Assembly: GCA_017470935.1 (NCBI GenBank)
Contig: JAFUXG010000008.1
Coordinates: forward strand, 1 to 63,431
Source of the DNA: Lachnospiraceae bacterium
Lineage (GTDB): Bacteria; Bacillota; Clostridia; Lachnospirales; Lachnospiraceae
Length of the DNA stretch: 63,431 nucleotides
Direction of reading: 5' to 3'
The notes below the pieces were generated by a model. It searched no databases. It saw only the letters and a list, made by a program, of their open reading frames with translations, and was not told the DNA's origin. The translations under genes were made by a program, and so were the position numbers. Of the stretch, positions 44,389 through 53,033 are shown piece by piece (within the stretch, counting starts at the first letter, position 1; each line of letters opens with the position of its first letter).

Positions 44389-47300
44389 TCACTTAACCGT
44401 AACACTTACCGTCTTCGCATATCCATTCCTTGCATATACGTAAATGATACAGTTTCCTTTGGCAACACCCTTGACCTTTCCATTCTTGTCAACGGTAGCG
44501 ATATTCTTGTTAGAAGTTGCATAACGGAATTCCTTTGCGTGTCCGTCGGAAAGCTGTTTCTTGCTCTTATCCACAAGAACGGTCTTTGCCTTGACCTTAA
44601 CAGTTTTGCCAACCTTAACGGAATATTTGCTCTTAGAAAGAGTTATCTTCTTGGCATTGGAATACTTGATATTCAGTCTTCCTACCACATGCCCCATGAT
44701 GGACTTGGCAAGCACTTCTTTCTTACCGTCAGTCAACTTATAGGCTGCCACATAAACCTTGAAATTCTTCTTAAGGTTTATCTTCTTGCCGTTTATCTTC
44801 TTAACAGTTACAGAAGTTGTACTGTTCTTATTGATTGTCTTGACCGCTTTTCCAAACTTCTTGCCGCAGTACGCCACATAGACATCATAGCCGTCAGCTT
44901 CCCCTACCTTGCCCCACTTGATGTTTATCTTGGAACCGGTCTGACTTATTTTAAGTCCGGCATTCATGCTGATAACAGCCTTTTCTTCCTTAGTCGGTTG
45001 TTGCACCGGTTCTTCGGTTCCCTGCTGCTTCACCTCCGGTATAGACACCGTTACCTTGACTGTTGCTGCCTTAGCTCCGTCCTCAGTAGTTACGGTTATG
45101 GTAGCCGTACCGTTAGCAACAGCGGTTATCTTGCCGTTAGCATCTACCGTTGCAACCTTTGTATCGCTTGATTTGTATGTTACCTTAGTATTTGCAGCAT
45201 CCGCTGGTGTCACTGTAACCTTGATTTGTGATGTCTCGCCTGCCTTTGTGAACTTTACCTCAGACGGAGATACACTTACACCGCTTACAGATTTATTCCA
45301 CTTCGCATAGAGAGTGATGTCTGAATTTACCGTGTCATTGTCATTCCATGCCGTAGTATATGCTTCATCCTTATACCAACCGTCAAATGCATAGCCATCA
45401 TTCTTAGGAACTGTCGGAAGTGTTACCTTGCCACCTTCCGCTACGACTAATGGCGAAAGATTTTCGTTTGTTCCACTGACAAAGCCTACATTGTAAGTCG
45501 TCTCTGTTGCATATACGATTGCAAAATCAGAGAAGTATTGTGAATAGATATACAACATTGCGTTTTCCAGATCAATGTAGAACATTGCGTCTTTGTAATC
45601 CTTCTTCTCAGGTCTTGATCTTAACTTGCCAAATGCTTTTGCAATACCTCCATGAGTTCTTATTACAACCGGATTACCCTTTGTAATGTTATATGTAAAT
45701 GGAATCTCTATTGGCTTATTCGTATCACTGATGGTATCATTTTCTCTTTCATTATTTACATACTTGGCAACATCAATTTCAAGATACTCGGTCACAACCT
45801 TTTCTTTGTCGATTCCTTTGAATACATCATCAACAACCTTTTTTGTCTCTGTTACAGATTCAGCAGTAACCTTATCTTCTTTCACAGGGGTTATCTCTAC
45901 TTCAACCTTGACATCCTTACCCTCTTCTTTCTGTGTCTCAGCAAATTCATCTAAACTTTCATTCGGAGAAGTATCCACTCCTGTAATAGCTTTCTCTTCT
46001 ATGTTTGTATCATCAGCCTCCGGCTTGAATTTTACTTCACTCTCTGTTCTGGAAGCCACTCCAACAACAACCGTTGCTGCCGGGCTTGCATTCTTATCAT
46101 CTGTTTCTGCATATCTTACAAGCACTTCGCCTGCTGCAAGACCGTCTATCTTATCTGCATTAGTCGGTACAGCAGTCCATGTCTTTCCATCGTCCGTTGA
46201 ATACTCCATGGCATCTGTAACGCCCGTAACCACACCGTCTGTCGCATTCTCTGCGCTGACATTCTCAGTTTCAAGTCCTTCCGGCTTGCTTTGGTCTGCT
46301 TTCTTTCCAACCGTCACTGACACGGAAGCTCCTGCCTCATGATTCTTATCTCCGACATACCTTATCTGATAATCGCCTGCCTTGACATCAAGTGATGTGC
46401 TCGAAGCCTTAACATCTGTCCATGTTGCACCGTTATCTGATGATATCTGATAAGCCTTTGCAGCTGCAAATCCGCTTATCGTACCGTCAGAGGTATCACT
46501 TCCGGTTGCCTTTGATGTAGTAAATGATTCCACAGGTGCAGCCTGTGCCGCCTTAGCAATCACATAATCTGCTCCGACAAATGTAATGCCGTAGTCTGTC
46601 GATGTAAGACTGCCCTGCGTGATCTTATATGTTCCTGCATCTGTTCCGGCTTCTCTGGTAAGTGCTCCTGTCAGTACCTTATCAGCGGTATCACCCTCTG
46701 CAAGTCCACTCACTTTATAAGTAAGCGGTACATCTTCATCACCGTAGGTTATATTCTTGGCTTCTGCTGTTACCGTAAGTGCTGCTTTCTTGATGGCAAA
46801 TTCCACCGGATCACTTTCACCAGCCTCATAATTATCTGTTCCCGCAACAGCAGCTTTCACATAATAAGTTCCAACCTTAGCCGGCACTGTAGATGTGTAT
46901 GTGCCATCTTCTGTATCACTATATGTAAATGTTGCCGTATCCGCACCAAAATCTGCTGTAGCAGCAGGAATGCTCGCAGTATCTCCGTATGTCCAATCAT
47001 CAATGGATACGGAAACGGTATTAGCTGCTTTTCCTATGGTTACCTCTACACTGCTTTCATCACTGTCATCATAGGTATCATCTTTCTTAACTGCCTTGTA
47101 ATATACCGTATATGTACCTACATTCGTAGCAGTCGGTATCTTGTCACTGTATGTTCCATCTTCACCAAGCTTATACTGCATAGTACCGTTTTGAGCCACA
47201 CCTGCCGTTACAAGTGCCTGTGCTTTTCCTGTATAAGTCAACTCATTTGCTTTCGGTGCAGTAGTGACCTCTGCCTTTTCCTTGATGACAAGGGTAATGG

Positions 47301-48159
47301 TCATGCTGTGCGTCTTGGTAGATGTACCGATGAAGTAAGAAACTTCCGCTGTTGCCTTATTATCGCCTGTACCTACCGTCAGCTTTGCCGTATAATTACC
47401 CTCTGTTGTCGGGGCAGCGGCAAGTTTTGTTGTACCCTCATAATATTCTATATCACTTTCCTTTACAGAAAGCCCCGTAGCTTTGTTAAACGCTGCGAGT
47501 TCTTCTGCATCAAGTGTTGCGGATGCACTTAGGGAATCTGTATCTTTCTTCTTCTCCGGTGCATTAAGGGTAAGAGAAACCTTTTTATCTGTCAGATCAC
47601 AGGTTCCTACTGTACTTCCACATGTAGCAGTAATGGTTGCACCCTCTGCGCCATATGTAAATTCATGACCATGAATCACCAGTGTAATAGTCATTGTTTT
47701 CTGCATAGGTAATATCGTAAATGTCCAGTCGTCATCGGTAATACCTGTAGCAGCCTTATAATCATCACCTTCTGCAACATTTACTTTTACTGTATAAGTA
47801 CCCTCTGCCGTTGGTGCACCACTAAGCTTTGTATCACCGTTATAATACTCCACTGTAACTTCACCCATGCCTTCAGTCTCTGTTGAAACGGTTGCCGCTT
47901 TGACCTGACCGTCATATATGAGTGAAGTCGGGGATGTAAATGTGAAATCACCCGCACCAGGTGTTTTCTTTATTGTAAGCGAGATTTCCATAGTACCCGT
48001 TCCGGTTTTCGCATCATCCGTTCCGGGCGTAATTGTCTTAGTCGCCGTTTCCGCATGTACTGTACTCACAAATGGCATTCCCGGCAGGAATCCATTTATT
48101 ATAAGTATCAGCGAAAGGAAAACCGAAAGTATGGATCTCACTATCCTCCTTTTCGTCAT
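44389..48159 (-). CDS. Large secreted Ig-like-repeat surface protein
   Basis: A 1256-residue exported protein. A signal peptide (MTKRRIVRSILSVFLSLILI..., cleavage near VHAET) is followed by several MBG-type repeats of ~80 residues (for example NITYGDEDVPLTYKVSGLAEGD and LTYTGKAQALVTAGV). Further on are an InlB-type Listeria-Bacteroides repeat (DGYAFDGWYKDEAYTTAW...ITLYAKW), a Big_2 Ig-like domain (KVTYKSSDTKVATVDANGKI) and a final Big_2 copy (ATSNKNIATVDKNGKVKGVAKG). No LPxTG motif is seen, so attachment is non-covalent or through partners. It is the last gene of a three-gene cargo operon and a probable adhesin or coat component. Confidence 0.85.
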   Translation of the reverse strand: MTKRRIVRSILSVFLSLILIINGFLPGMPFVSTVHAETATKTITPGTDDAKTGTGTMEISLTIKKTPGAGDFTFTSPTSLIYDGQVKAATVSTETEGMGEVTVEYYNGDTKLSGAPTAEGTYTVKVNVAEGDDYKAATGITDDDWTFTILPMQKTMTITLVIHGHEFTYGAEGATITATCGSTVGTCDLTDKKVSLTLNAPEKKKDTDSLSASATLDAEELAAFNKATGLSVKESDIEYYEGTTKLAAAPTTEGNYTAKLTVGTGDNKATAEVSYFIGTSTKTHSMTITLVIKEKAEVTTAPKANELTYTGKAQALVTAGVAQNGTMQYKLGEDGTYSDKIPTATNVGTYTVYYKAVKKDDTYDDSDESSVEVTIGKAANTVSVSIDDWTYGDTASIPAATADFGADTATFTYSDTEDGTYTSTVPAKVGTYYVKAAVAGTDNYEAGESDPVEFAIKKAALTVTAEAKNITYGDEDVPLTYKVSGLAEGDTADKVLTGALTREAGTDAGTYKITQGSLTSTDYGITFVGADYVIAKAAQAAPVESFTTSKATGSDTSDGTISGFAAAKAYQISSDNGATWTDVKASSTSLDVKAGDYQIRYVGDKNHEAGASVSVTVGKKADQSKPEGLETENVSAENATDGVVTGVTDAMEYSTDDGKTWTAVPTNADKIDGLAAGEVLVRYAETDDKNASPAATVVVGVASRTESEVKFKPEADDTNIEEKAITGVDTSPNESLDEFAETQKEEGKDVKVEVEITPVKEDKVTAESVTETKKVVDDVFKGIDKEKVVTEYLEIDVAKYVNNERENDTISDTNKPIEIPFTYNITKGNPVVIRTHGGIAKAFGKLRSRPEKKDYKDAMFYIDLENAMLYIYSQYFSDFAIVYATETTYNVGFVSGTNENLSPLVVAEGGKVTLPTVPKNDGYAFDGWYKDEAYTTAWNDNDTVNSDITLYAKWNKSVSGVSVSPSEVKFTKAGETSQIKVTVTPADAANTKVTYKSSDTKVATVDANGKITAVANGTATITVTTEDGAKAATVKVTVSIPEVKQQGTEEPVQQPTKEEKAVISMNAGLKISQTGSKINIKWGKVGEADGYDVYVAYCGKKFGKAVKTINKNSTTSVTVKKINGKKINLKKNFKVYVAAYKLTDGKKEVLAKSIMGHVVGRLNIKYSNAKKITLSKSKYSVKVGKTVKVKAKTVLVDKSKKQLSDGHAKEFRYATSNKNIATVDKNGKVKGVAKGNCIIYVYARNGYAKTVSVTVK

Positions 48160-48226
48160 GAAATTACCTCCTGTCTATCGTATTACCGCCTAACTATATT
48201 ATTACATGTGTCTTCTACTGATTGTT

Positions 48227-48709
48227 TCAATTCACATTCAGAGTAAGTTCCACATTCGATCCGTTAAGCGGCGTCTTATCTTGTAATCTAAAGCACCCAT
48301 ATTTGAGTGTTGCGGTGTATTCACCGCTTTCTAATTCTTTGCTTAATTTAATGCTCTTTACATGCTCTCCCGGTTCAATAAAATCCGAAGTCCAGAGAAC
48401 TGTCTCTTCTCCGGCATTTCCTTCTTCACCATTTGCCGTATCCGTTTCATCCTTTACCACAAGGCTGATACGAAAAAAACAGGTATTTTCATCGGGATTA
48501 TAAAAATCCACGCTCTGTTTTTCCTTCCCTGCCTTAAAATCAAGGCTTTCATATCCGGGAATGGAAATGTTAGGATTCATCTCTATGTTGCTGTAATCCT
48601 TCTTTGGCTTTCCGCTGAAAGTTCCTGCATCCCCGGAGCATCCGGCTAGAGTTCCAAGAAAAAGCAAGGCGATCAGAAAGGCCGCAAGGATATTCGGTTT
48701 TCGGTTCAT
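48227..48709 (-). CDS. Small lipoprotein of the surface operon
   Basis: A 160-residue lipoprotein: signal MNRKPNILAAFLIALLFLG, lipobox LAGC. The mature part is one beta-rich domain (SIPGYESLDFKAGKEKQSVDFYNP, ending NGSNVELTLNVN). Similar small lipoproteins accompany Ig-like or camelysin-like surface proteins in Lachnospiraceae. It may anchor the partners to the membrane. It lies between the two secreted proteins on the same strand. Confidence 0.75.
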   Translation of the reverse strand: MNRKPNILAAFLIALLFLGTLAGCSGDAGTFSGKPKKDYSNIEMNPNISIPGYESLDFKAGKEKQSVDFYNPDENTCFFRISLVVKDETDTANGEEGNAGEETVLWTSDFIEPGEHVKSIKLSKELESGEYTATLKYGCFRLQDKTPLNGSNVELTLNVN

Positions 48710-48736
48710 AGGCTCACGACCTTTCGCAATAGGTTG

Positions 48737-49549
48737 TTATTCCTCAATCGTAAATACAATCGTCACAGATCCACTGTTTCCCATAATAACCCCAAAAGGC
48801 ACGGTTGAGGATTTTCCAGTCCATGTTGCTGTCCCTCTAGTAGTTGACCAGCCTTCTATAGTGTTATTATTCTCTTGATCCATTCCAATCATACTTACAT
48901 CATCAGCAGTGACTTCGATCTTTGTAAATTGTCCGGAAGAAACGGAAAATCCCGAACTGTTACCAAAAAGATTGTTGTATGTATCAAAGCCTCTGGAGCA
49001 TGTAACTCCGTCTTTATTGATTGTCTTTCCATCAGTATCTGTGTTAAATGTGACGGTTTTAGTCGTGACAGCGTTTTTCACCTTTGCCGTAAAGGTCACG
49101 GTGTCCTGATAGGTGCCTGCGGGCATACTACTATAATCTTCTACTATGATGCCCATAGCTTTATTTGTGCCGCTTGTTTCATTCAGTTCAACAGCGGAGA
49201 ATGCCCATGATGCAGGTTCTGCCGTACTGCTGTATGTACCTGTAGCTGTTGCCAGATTGTAACCAACGGAATTATCACCTGACTTTAAAGCCCAGTTATT
49301 TTTTGATTCTGCTGTCACTGTCAGTTTCTTACTTGAGTCAAAGGTATCACCGCTTTTTACCTGTGCTTTAATGCCATCTGTTGCATTCCATCCTGCATTT
49401 GCCACATTAAGTGTTGCCGGAATGGTGATCACATAATCTGTCGTTGTCGTTACCAGTGGTTCAGTTGCATTTGCCGGAACACTAAATCCAAATGTTCCTA
49501 TCGCAAGTGCTGCTGCAAGTGCGATTGATGTTAATTTCTTCATTTTCAT
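48737..49549 (-). CDS. Secreted beta-rich protein, first gene of surface operon
   Basis: A 270-residue exported protein with signal MKKLTSIALAAALAIGTFG and cleavage near ANATEP. The mature chain begins TDYVITIPATLNVANAGWNAT, a pattern seen in Gram-positive surface proteins of WxL-like or pilin-like fold, and is rich in Thr, Ser and Val. No sortase motif. It might be a polymerising or matrix subunit that works with the lipoprotein and the large repeat protein downstream. GGAGG precedes the ATG. Confidence 0.75.
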   Translation of the reverse strand: MKMKKLTSIALAAALAIGTFGFSVPANATEPLVTTTTDYVITIPATLNVANAGWNATDGIKAQVKSGDTFDSSKKLTVTAESKNNWALKSGDNSVGYNLATATGTYSSTAEPASWAFSAVELNETSGTNKAMGIIVEDYSSMPAGTYQDTVTFTAKVKNAVTTKTVTFNTDTDGKTINKDGVTCSRGFDTYNNLFGNSSGFSVSSGQFTKIEVTADDVSMIGMDQENNNTIEGWSTTRGTATWTGKSSTVPFGVIMGNSGSVTIVFTIEE

Positions 49550-49610
49550 AAGATTACCTCCGTTTGATAAAATTTTTGTTTTATATATCTATTTTTGATG
49601 TTTTCATATC

Positions 49611-49639
49611 GTGTAATCACAATGTATTACACCTGTCAA
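49611..49639 (-). promoter_or_regulatory. Surface-operon promoter element with dyad operator
   Basis: TTGACA (49634-49639) is followed one base later by a perfect dyad GTGTAAT-N8-ATTACAC at 49611-49632, covering the expected spacer and -10 zone. A regulator site over the operon promoter is likely. Confidence 0.6.
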
Positions 49640-49702
49640 ACATCTTATTAACTCTTTGATGGATTACCCGCTGTCATATCGGATAGCAGAATCCTTTGCA
49701 AA

Positions 49703-49757
49703 TAAAAAACATCTGAAAAGGAACATGGCATTTCCTACCACATTTCCTATCAGATGT
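49703..49757 (-). terminator. Terminator in the leader upstream of the surface operon
   Basis: Minus-strand stem ACATCTGA/TCAGATGT with an inner AGGAA/TTCCT-type helix is followed by TTTTTT. It lies between the upstream promoter at 49825-49852 and the operon, so it ends a short ~110-base RNA or acts as an attenuator. Confidence 0.75.
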
Positions 49758-49796
49758 CTTTGTGCATTAAGTATGACAGAAATAGACAGAGTTATT

Positions 49797-49852
49797 CTTT
49801 CTTTCTTTCTTTCTTTCTTTAAAGATTTTATCCCATAAACCATGAAAGTCAA
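49797..49852 (-). promoter_or_regulatory. Promoter with AAAG microsatellite at the transcription start
   Basis: TTGACT (49847-49852), 16-base spacer and TAAAAT (49825-49830) on the minus strand are followed by six AAAG units (49797-49820) at and after the expected start site. Such repeats are prone to length change. The stretch 49860-50105 holds no gene. Confidence 0.6.
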
Positions 49853-50108
49853 TCCTTTCCAAATATAATAAAGCCCTAAGGCTTATCTGTTATCAGTGAT
49901 ATATTTCATAAAGTGAACACTTTGTTTTTCTAAAGCCCATGTTTTGGACACCTGCATCTCCTGTTACCATGTTTCGTGAACACAAAACCATGTCTGCCCA
50001 AAACAATATATCATTTATATCGGCAGTTAAATCAAGCCGTATAACCCTTGTTTAATACACAGATTATACCCGATTTTGACTTTTATTTCAATGAAATAAA
50101 ACATAAAT

Positions 50109-50384
50109 TTACATTTTTATCAGCCTGCTCTTTTTATATTTTTGTGTCAAATAATCATTATTAATATCTTGAAATTCCTTTACCGACAACTCATCAATCG
50201 CATCAATAGCCTCATTCATTACATGCGCTATACTTCCTTTTCTGCATCCGGCACTCAGCATAGCCTCCACAATAATACCCAGCACCATTCTTTCGCAGCC
50301 GATACCATATACATCTCTTAAGCTTCCGCCGGATATTACTTTCATTTCCCTATTTATCTCGGCTTCAGTTATTTTATCAAGCAT
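50109..50384 (-). CDS. Conserved small protein divergent from XRE gene (element copy)
   Basis: A 91-residue protein I do not recognise. MLDKITEAEINREMKVISGG, SLRDVYGIGCERMVLGIIVEAMLSAGCRKG and AIDELSVKEFQDINNDYLTQKYKKS are shared almost exactly with the gene at 56916-57191. ATG 50384 has GGAGG nine bases upstream. No signal peptide. Its divergent partner is a small XRE protein in both places, so they may act together as a regulatory or toxin-antitoxin-like pair. Confidence 0.7.
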   Translation of the reverse strand: MLDKITEAEINREMKVISGGSLRDVYGIGCERMVLGIIVEAMLSAGCRKGSIAHVMNEAIDAIDELSVKEFQDINNDYLTQKYKKSRLIKM

Positions 50385-50522
50385 AACTGATACCTCCGTC
50401 AAGTCAGTTCTAAAATTGATTATAATTTCATATTCTTTTATCGTCAATGATAAAATTCCCATTCTCTTGGGAATATACACTTATTATTTATTCAATTAGA
50501 ATGAGTTGTGAGGTGGATAGGT

Positions 50523-50726
50523 ATGATTACTTTTGATCCTTTATGGAAAACACTAAAAGAAAAGAACATTTCCCAATACAAGCTATTGAACGATTATAAT
50601 ATGAGCAGGGGAATGTTAGATAATATAAAGCATAACCGCAGTATTACATTAACCACATTAAATCAGTTCTGTGAAATGTTTGACTGTGATATTGCTGATA
50701 TTATTGAATATACGAAAGACAAATAG
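50523..50726 (+). CDS. Small XRE-family regulator (element copy)
   Basis: A 67-residue Cro/CI-type DNA-binding protein: MITFDPLWKTLKEKNISQYKLLNDYNMSRGMLDNIKHNRSITLTTLNQFCEMFDCDIADIIEY. It consists of little more than the helix-turn-helix. ATG 50523 has GAGGTGG upstream. It is divergent from the 50109 gene and very similar to the protein at 57329. Confidence 0.85.
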   Translation: MITFDPLWKTLKEKNISQYKLLNDYNMSRGMLDNIKHNRSITLTTLNQFCEMFDCDIADIIEYTKDK

Positions 50727-50764
50727 GCTTCATTCATTATCCTTAATGAACGAAGCCTATTTTA
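50722..50764 (+). terminator. Terminator after element XRE gene
   Basis: Stem AATAGGCTTC/GAAGCCTATT with an inner ATTCATT/AATGAA helix, followed by TTT. The paralogous gene at 57.5 kb ends in a matching structure. Confidence 0.85.
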
Positions 50765-50805
50765 ATGATAATCTTATCTTTTATTCGTATTCAAATCTCT
50801 TATTG

Positions 50806-51912
50806 TTACATAGTCTTTTTCAATCCGTACTGGACATACAAGCTATCTCTGAATACCGGATCAGTTGTCACCTTAGAAATGTCTTCATTTCTACCGAGAG
50901 AAATCAGCTTGTTTATCAGGGTTGCAAGAAGATTTTCCCCTTCCTGTCTCCCACGCTGTTCACCAATCTTGATTCCTCGTTGCTCTCCACGCTGCTCCCC
51001 AATCTTGATTCCCTCTTCCTTGAACATCTGCATTGTTTCTTCTTCATTATACTCATTAATCCACATACCAATCACCTCCGCTCTGTGTGCCAACAATTGT
51101 TCTTTCAGTTCATAATCGTCCGGCATATCATCAAGTGCTTTATTAACGGCTTCTTCAAGCTCCATTCCGGTATCTACATTTATTCTTATCTGATCCACAA
51201 GCCATGAATACTCATTCAATGATTCACACGCCTTAAGTATCTCCTTGCTGTGCCCGTAATTGATATTGACCATTCTTACAGTTACTTCAATATCCGGTGA
51301 AGCCTTTTTCAAAATGGTTTCTACTTCTTCCTCATTTATCTCGGCAACAGCTCCCTCACTATTAGTATCGTCACTTTGCTGCCTCATTATAAGATTCTGC
51401 CTTATCTCTTCTCTAAAAGCATCGGATAATCTCATTATTGATTCGTCCGGCACATCTGTCTTACCATTATATAATACCACTAATTTAGGTATCGGCAAAG
51501 GTATTATCGTTGAACCGTATGGATTTTTCTTCTTCATTTTCAAATACTTATCATACAGCTTTGCCGCATACATGAATTCACGCAAAGGCATGTTTGGGTT
51601 GCCGGTTGATTGATGTTCGTTTATGTTAATAGCTGAATAAAGCGAAGCCCTGTCAGATACTATGTACGAAAGATCGTTCTTCATACCCATATAAATAACA
51701 TCTTCAATCGTAGTGATCGTTATATCGTCAGAGTTTGTATAATTCGTACCGTTTAGACTGTTATACAGAGAAAGAGTTCTGTCTTTCGTTTCTTCTCTTC
51801 CGAATATATAACTGAATAATCGTGATTTATATTCACGGTTAGTCTGTTTGGTTTTATTAGTATTCGCAGTGTCGTTGCCTGCATTATTTTCATTATTTAT
51901 CTGTTGTTCCAT
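50806..51912 (-). CDS. Rpn/PD-(D/E)XK-nuclease-family protein
   Basis: A 368-residue protein of the Rpn-like family (recombination-promoting nuclease, related to transposase_31). NREYKSRLFSYIFG, LSYIVSDRASLYSAININEHQST with the ExQ-like motif and PIPKLVVLYNGKTD are family-like. Near the C-terminus is an internal repeat IKIGEQRGEQRGIKIGEQRG, a common length-variable feature of this family. Rpn proteins degrade DNA and promote RecA-independent horizontal transfer. It lies 240 bp from the right end of the element. Confidence 0.75.
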   Translation of the reverse strand: MEQQINNENNAGNDTANTNKTKQTNREYKSRLFSYIFGREETKDRTLSLYNSLNGTNYTNSDDITITTIEDVIYMGMKNDLSYIVSDRASLYSAININEHQSTGNPNMPLREFMYAAKLYDKYLKMKKKNPYGSTIIPLPIPKLVVLYNGKTDVPDESIMRLSDAFREEIRQNLIMRQQSDDTNSEGAVAEINEEEVETILKKASPDIEVTVRMVNINYGHSKEILKACESLNEYSWLVDQIRINVDTGMELEEAVNKALDDMPDDYELKEQLLAHRAEVIGMWINEYNEEETMQMFKEEGIKIGEQRGEQRGIKIGEQRGRQEGENLLATLINKLISLGRNEDISKVTTDPVFRDSLYVQYGLKKTM

Positions 51913-52108
51913 GCTTTATATCTATCTCCTTATGGTGTGTCAATATATTAGAGAATCAACCAACAATTAGTCTTTTTCTTGATTATAGCATGATGATTTT
52001 TAAGGTGCAATACTGCAATCAATGAGATTTTGAACTGTTATGCTATGATATTACAAGTATTGATGATTGATTCGTGCGTGGTATTCTATTATTGCAACAA
52101 GCATATAC

Positions 52109-52156
52109 ATTGTAAGCGTGGGTTGCGGTGTTATATCTTTAACTATGTGAAACTTC
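52109..52156. repeat. Right end of the mobilizable element
   Basis: It contains the 17-bp inverted copy of the recombinase-upstream motif (52109-52125) and the right terminal inverted repeat ending at the GA/TC junction 52155-52156. Confidence 0.85.
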
Positions 52157-52267
52157 AGTTTCCCATTTTGCAATAGCAGATCTTGATACACTCATTTTCT
52201 CAGCAAACTGTTCCTGTGATAATCCTGCTTCTTTTCTTGCTTTCTTTAATTTTTCTCCAAATGTCAT
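52157..52267 (-). pseudogene. XRE regulator, 5' half (split by element insertion)
   Basis: ATG 52267, with GGAGGT upstream, starts MTFGEKLKKARKEAGLSQEQ and runs through the helix-turn-helix to AKWET, where the element begins. In the disrupted state the frame adds a few foreign residues and stops. The remaining 154 residues are at 35738-36202. Confidence 0.9.
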
Positions 52268-52361
52268 TATAGTGACCTCCTTCTTACGCCATGCGTTTTT
52301 ATTTGCAGCCTCACTATATATCCGATACACGGCAACACGCAAGAAACGAACTGTAACATAC

Positions 52362-52378
52362 CTGTTACTCTCCGTAAC
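52362..52378. promoter_or_regulatory. Inverted repeat upstream of split XRE gene
   Basis: TGTTAC-N5-GTAACA, a perfect 6-bp dyad about 95 bp before the XRE start; probably the operator of this autoregulated gene. The rest of 52268-52536 is AT-rich and empty. Confidence 0.5.
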
Positions 52379-52536
52379 ATCCGCTATTTTACTGCATTAT
52401 CTACTTCTGCACTTTTAAACTCATAAAACCGATACGTCTTTTTGGATATGTCTCCGGCATAGTCATTTTGTTCTCTCAAAATAATTTATTCTTTAAAATT
52501 AAAATGTCATCCATTATCAATACAAATATAATTTTA

Positions 52537-52959
52537 TTAAATTTGATATATCATATCGCCCATATTCCATATTCTCATGATTCCAAAAAACGGAGCATTT
52601 TCACCTTGCCAAATCCACCCCTGAAATGTTGTGTCATATCCACAATATCCCTCAGTAACGACCTCAAACTCCGCATTAGGGTATTGCTCCTTAAATTCCT
52701 CAAAAGACAACACTCTTCCTGAAAAAGACTTTTCTCCTTCATATCCATACGGAGTGTTGAACACCATGATATCGCACTCCTCTATATCAATTTTTGTGAA
52801 TTCGATTATTCCATTATACCATTTTTCTTCATCATCAACATATTTAAATATTCGATCCATCTTCAAAGACAATGTGTTTTTATAAACTCCAATCTGCATT
52901 ATCCTACTATCGTGTAAACTAAACGGAAGATTACTTTTTCTGTTTCTAATATAATTCAT
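52537..52959 (-). CDS. Conserved hypothetical protein (immunity-like small domain)
   Basis: A 140-residue cytoplasmic protein. LPFSLHDSRIMQIGVYKNTLSLKMDRIF and FTKIDIEECDIMVFNTPYG give a beta-rich pattern rich in acidic and aromatic residues, of the kind often annotated as a small conserved domain near polymorphic toxins. I do not recognise the family with certainty. AAGGAG lies upstream of ATG 52959. No toxin gene is adjacent. Confidence 0.55.
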   Translation of the reverse strand: MNYIRNRKSNLPFSLHDSRIMQIGVYKNTLSLKMDRIFKYVDDEEKWYNGIIEFTKIDIEECDIMVFNTPYGYEGEKSFSGRVLSFEEFKEQYPNAEFEVVTEGYCGYDTTFQGWIWQGENAPFFGIMRIWNMGDMIYQI

Positions 52960-53033
52960 ATCCCTATTCTCCTTAAATGACGATTTATAATATAGATATA
53001 TCACATTTACCTCTAACTGTCATCACCGAGCCA

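Larger units (their letters stand above)
36203..52156. mobile_element. TnpX/MobL mobilizable element, about 15.95 kb
   Basis: Left end TGTTTCACTTAGTTATAGAT at 36203 and right end (read inward on the other strand) AGTTTCACATAGTTAAAGAT at 52154 are imperfect terminal inverted repeats. The host gene is split exactly between GA and T of an Asp codon, with GA (TC on the plus strand) at both junctions (36201-36202 and 52155-52156), as known for TnpX-type large serine recombinases. Contents: recombinase at the left end, relaxase, DUF3847-type gene, STAND NTPase, surface-protein operon, small regulators and an Rpn-like gene. No type IV secretion genes are seen, so it would need a helper for conjugation. 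Confidence 0.9.

Noticed and set aside
49656-49852. Short open frames covering the AAAG repeat
   Set aside because: They span a promoter and a terminator and have no ribosome site; the repeat is better read as part of a promoter region.
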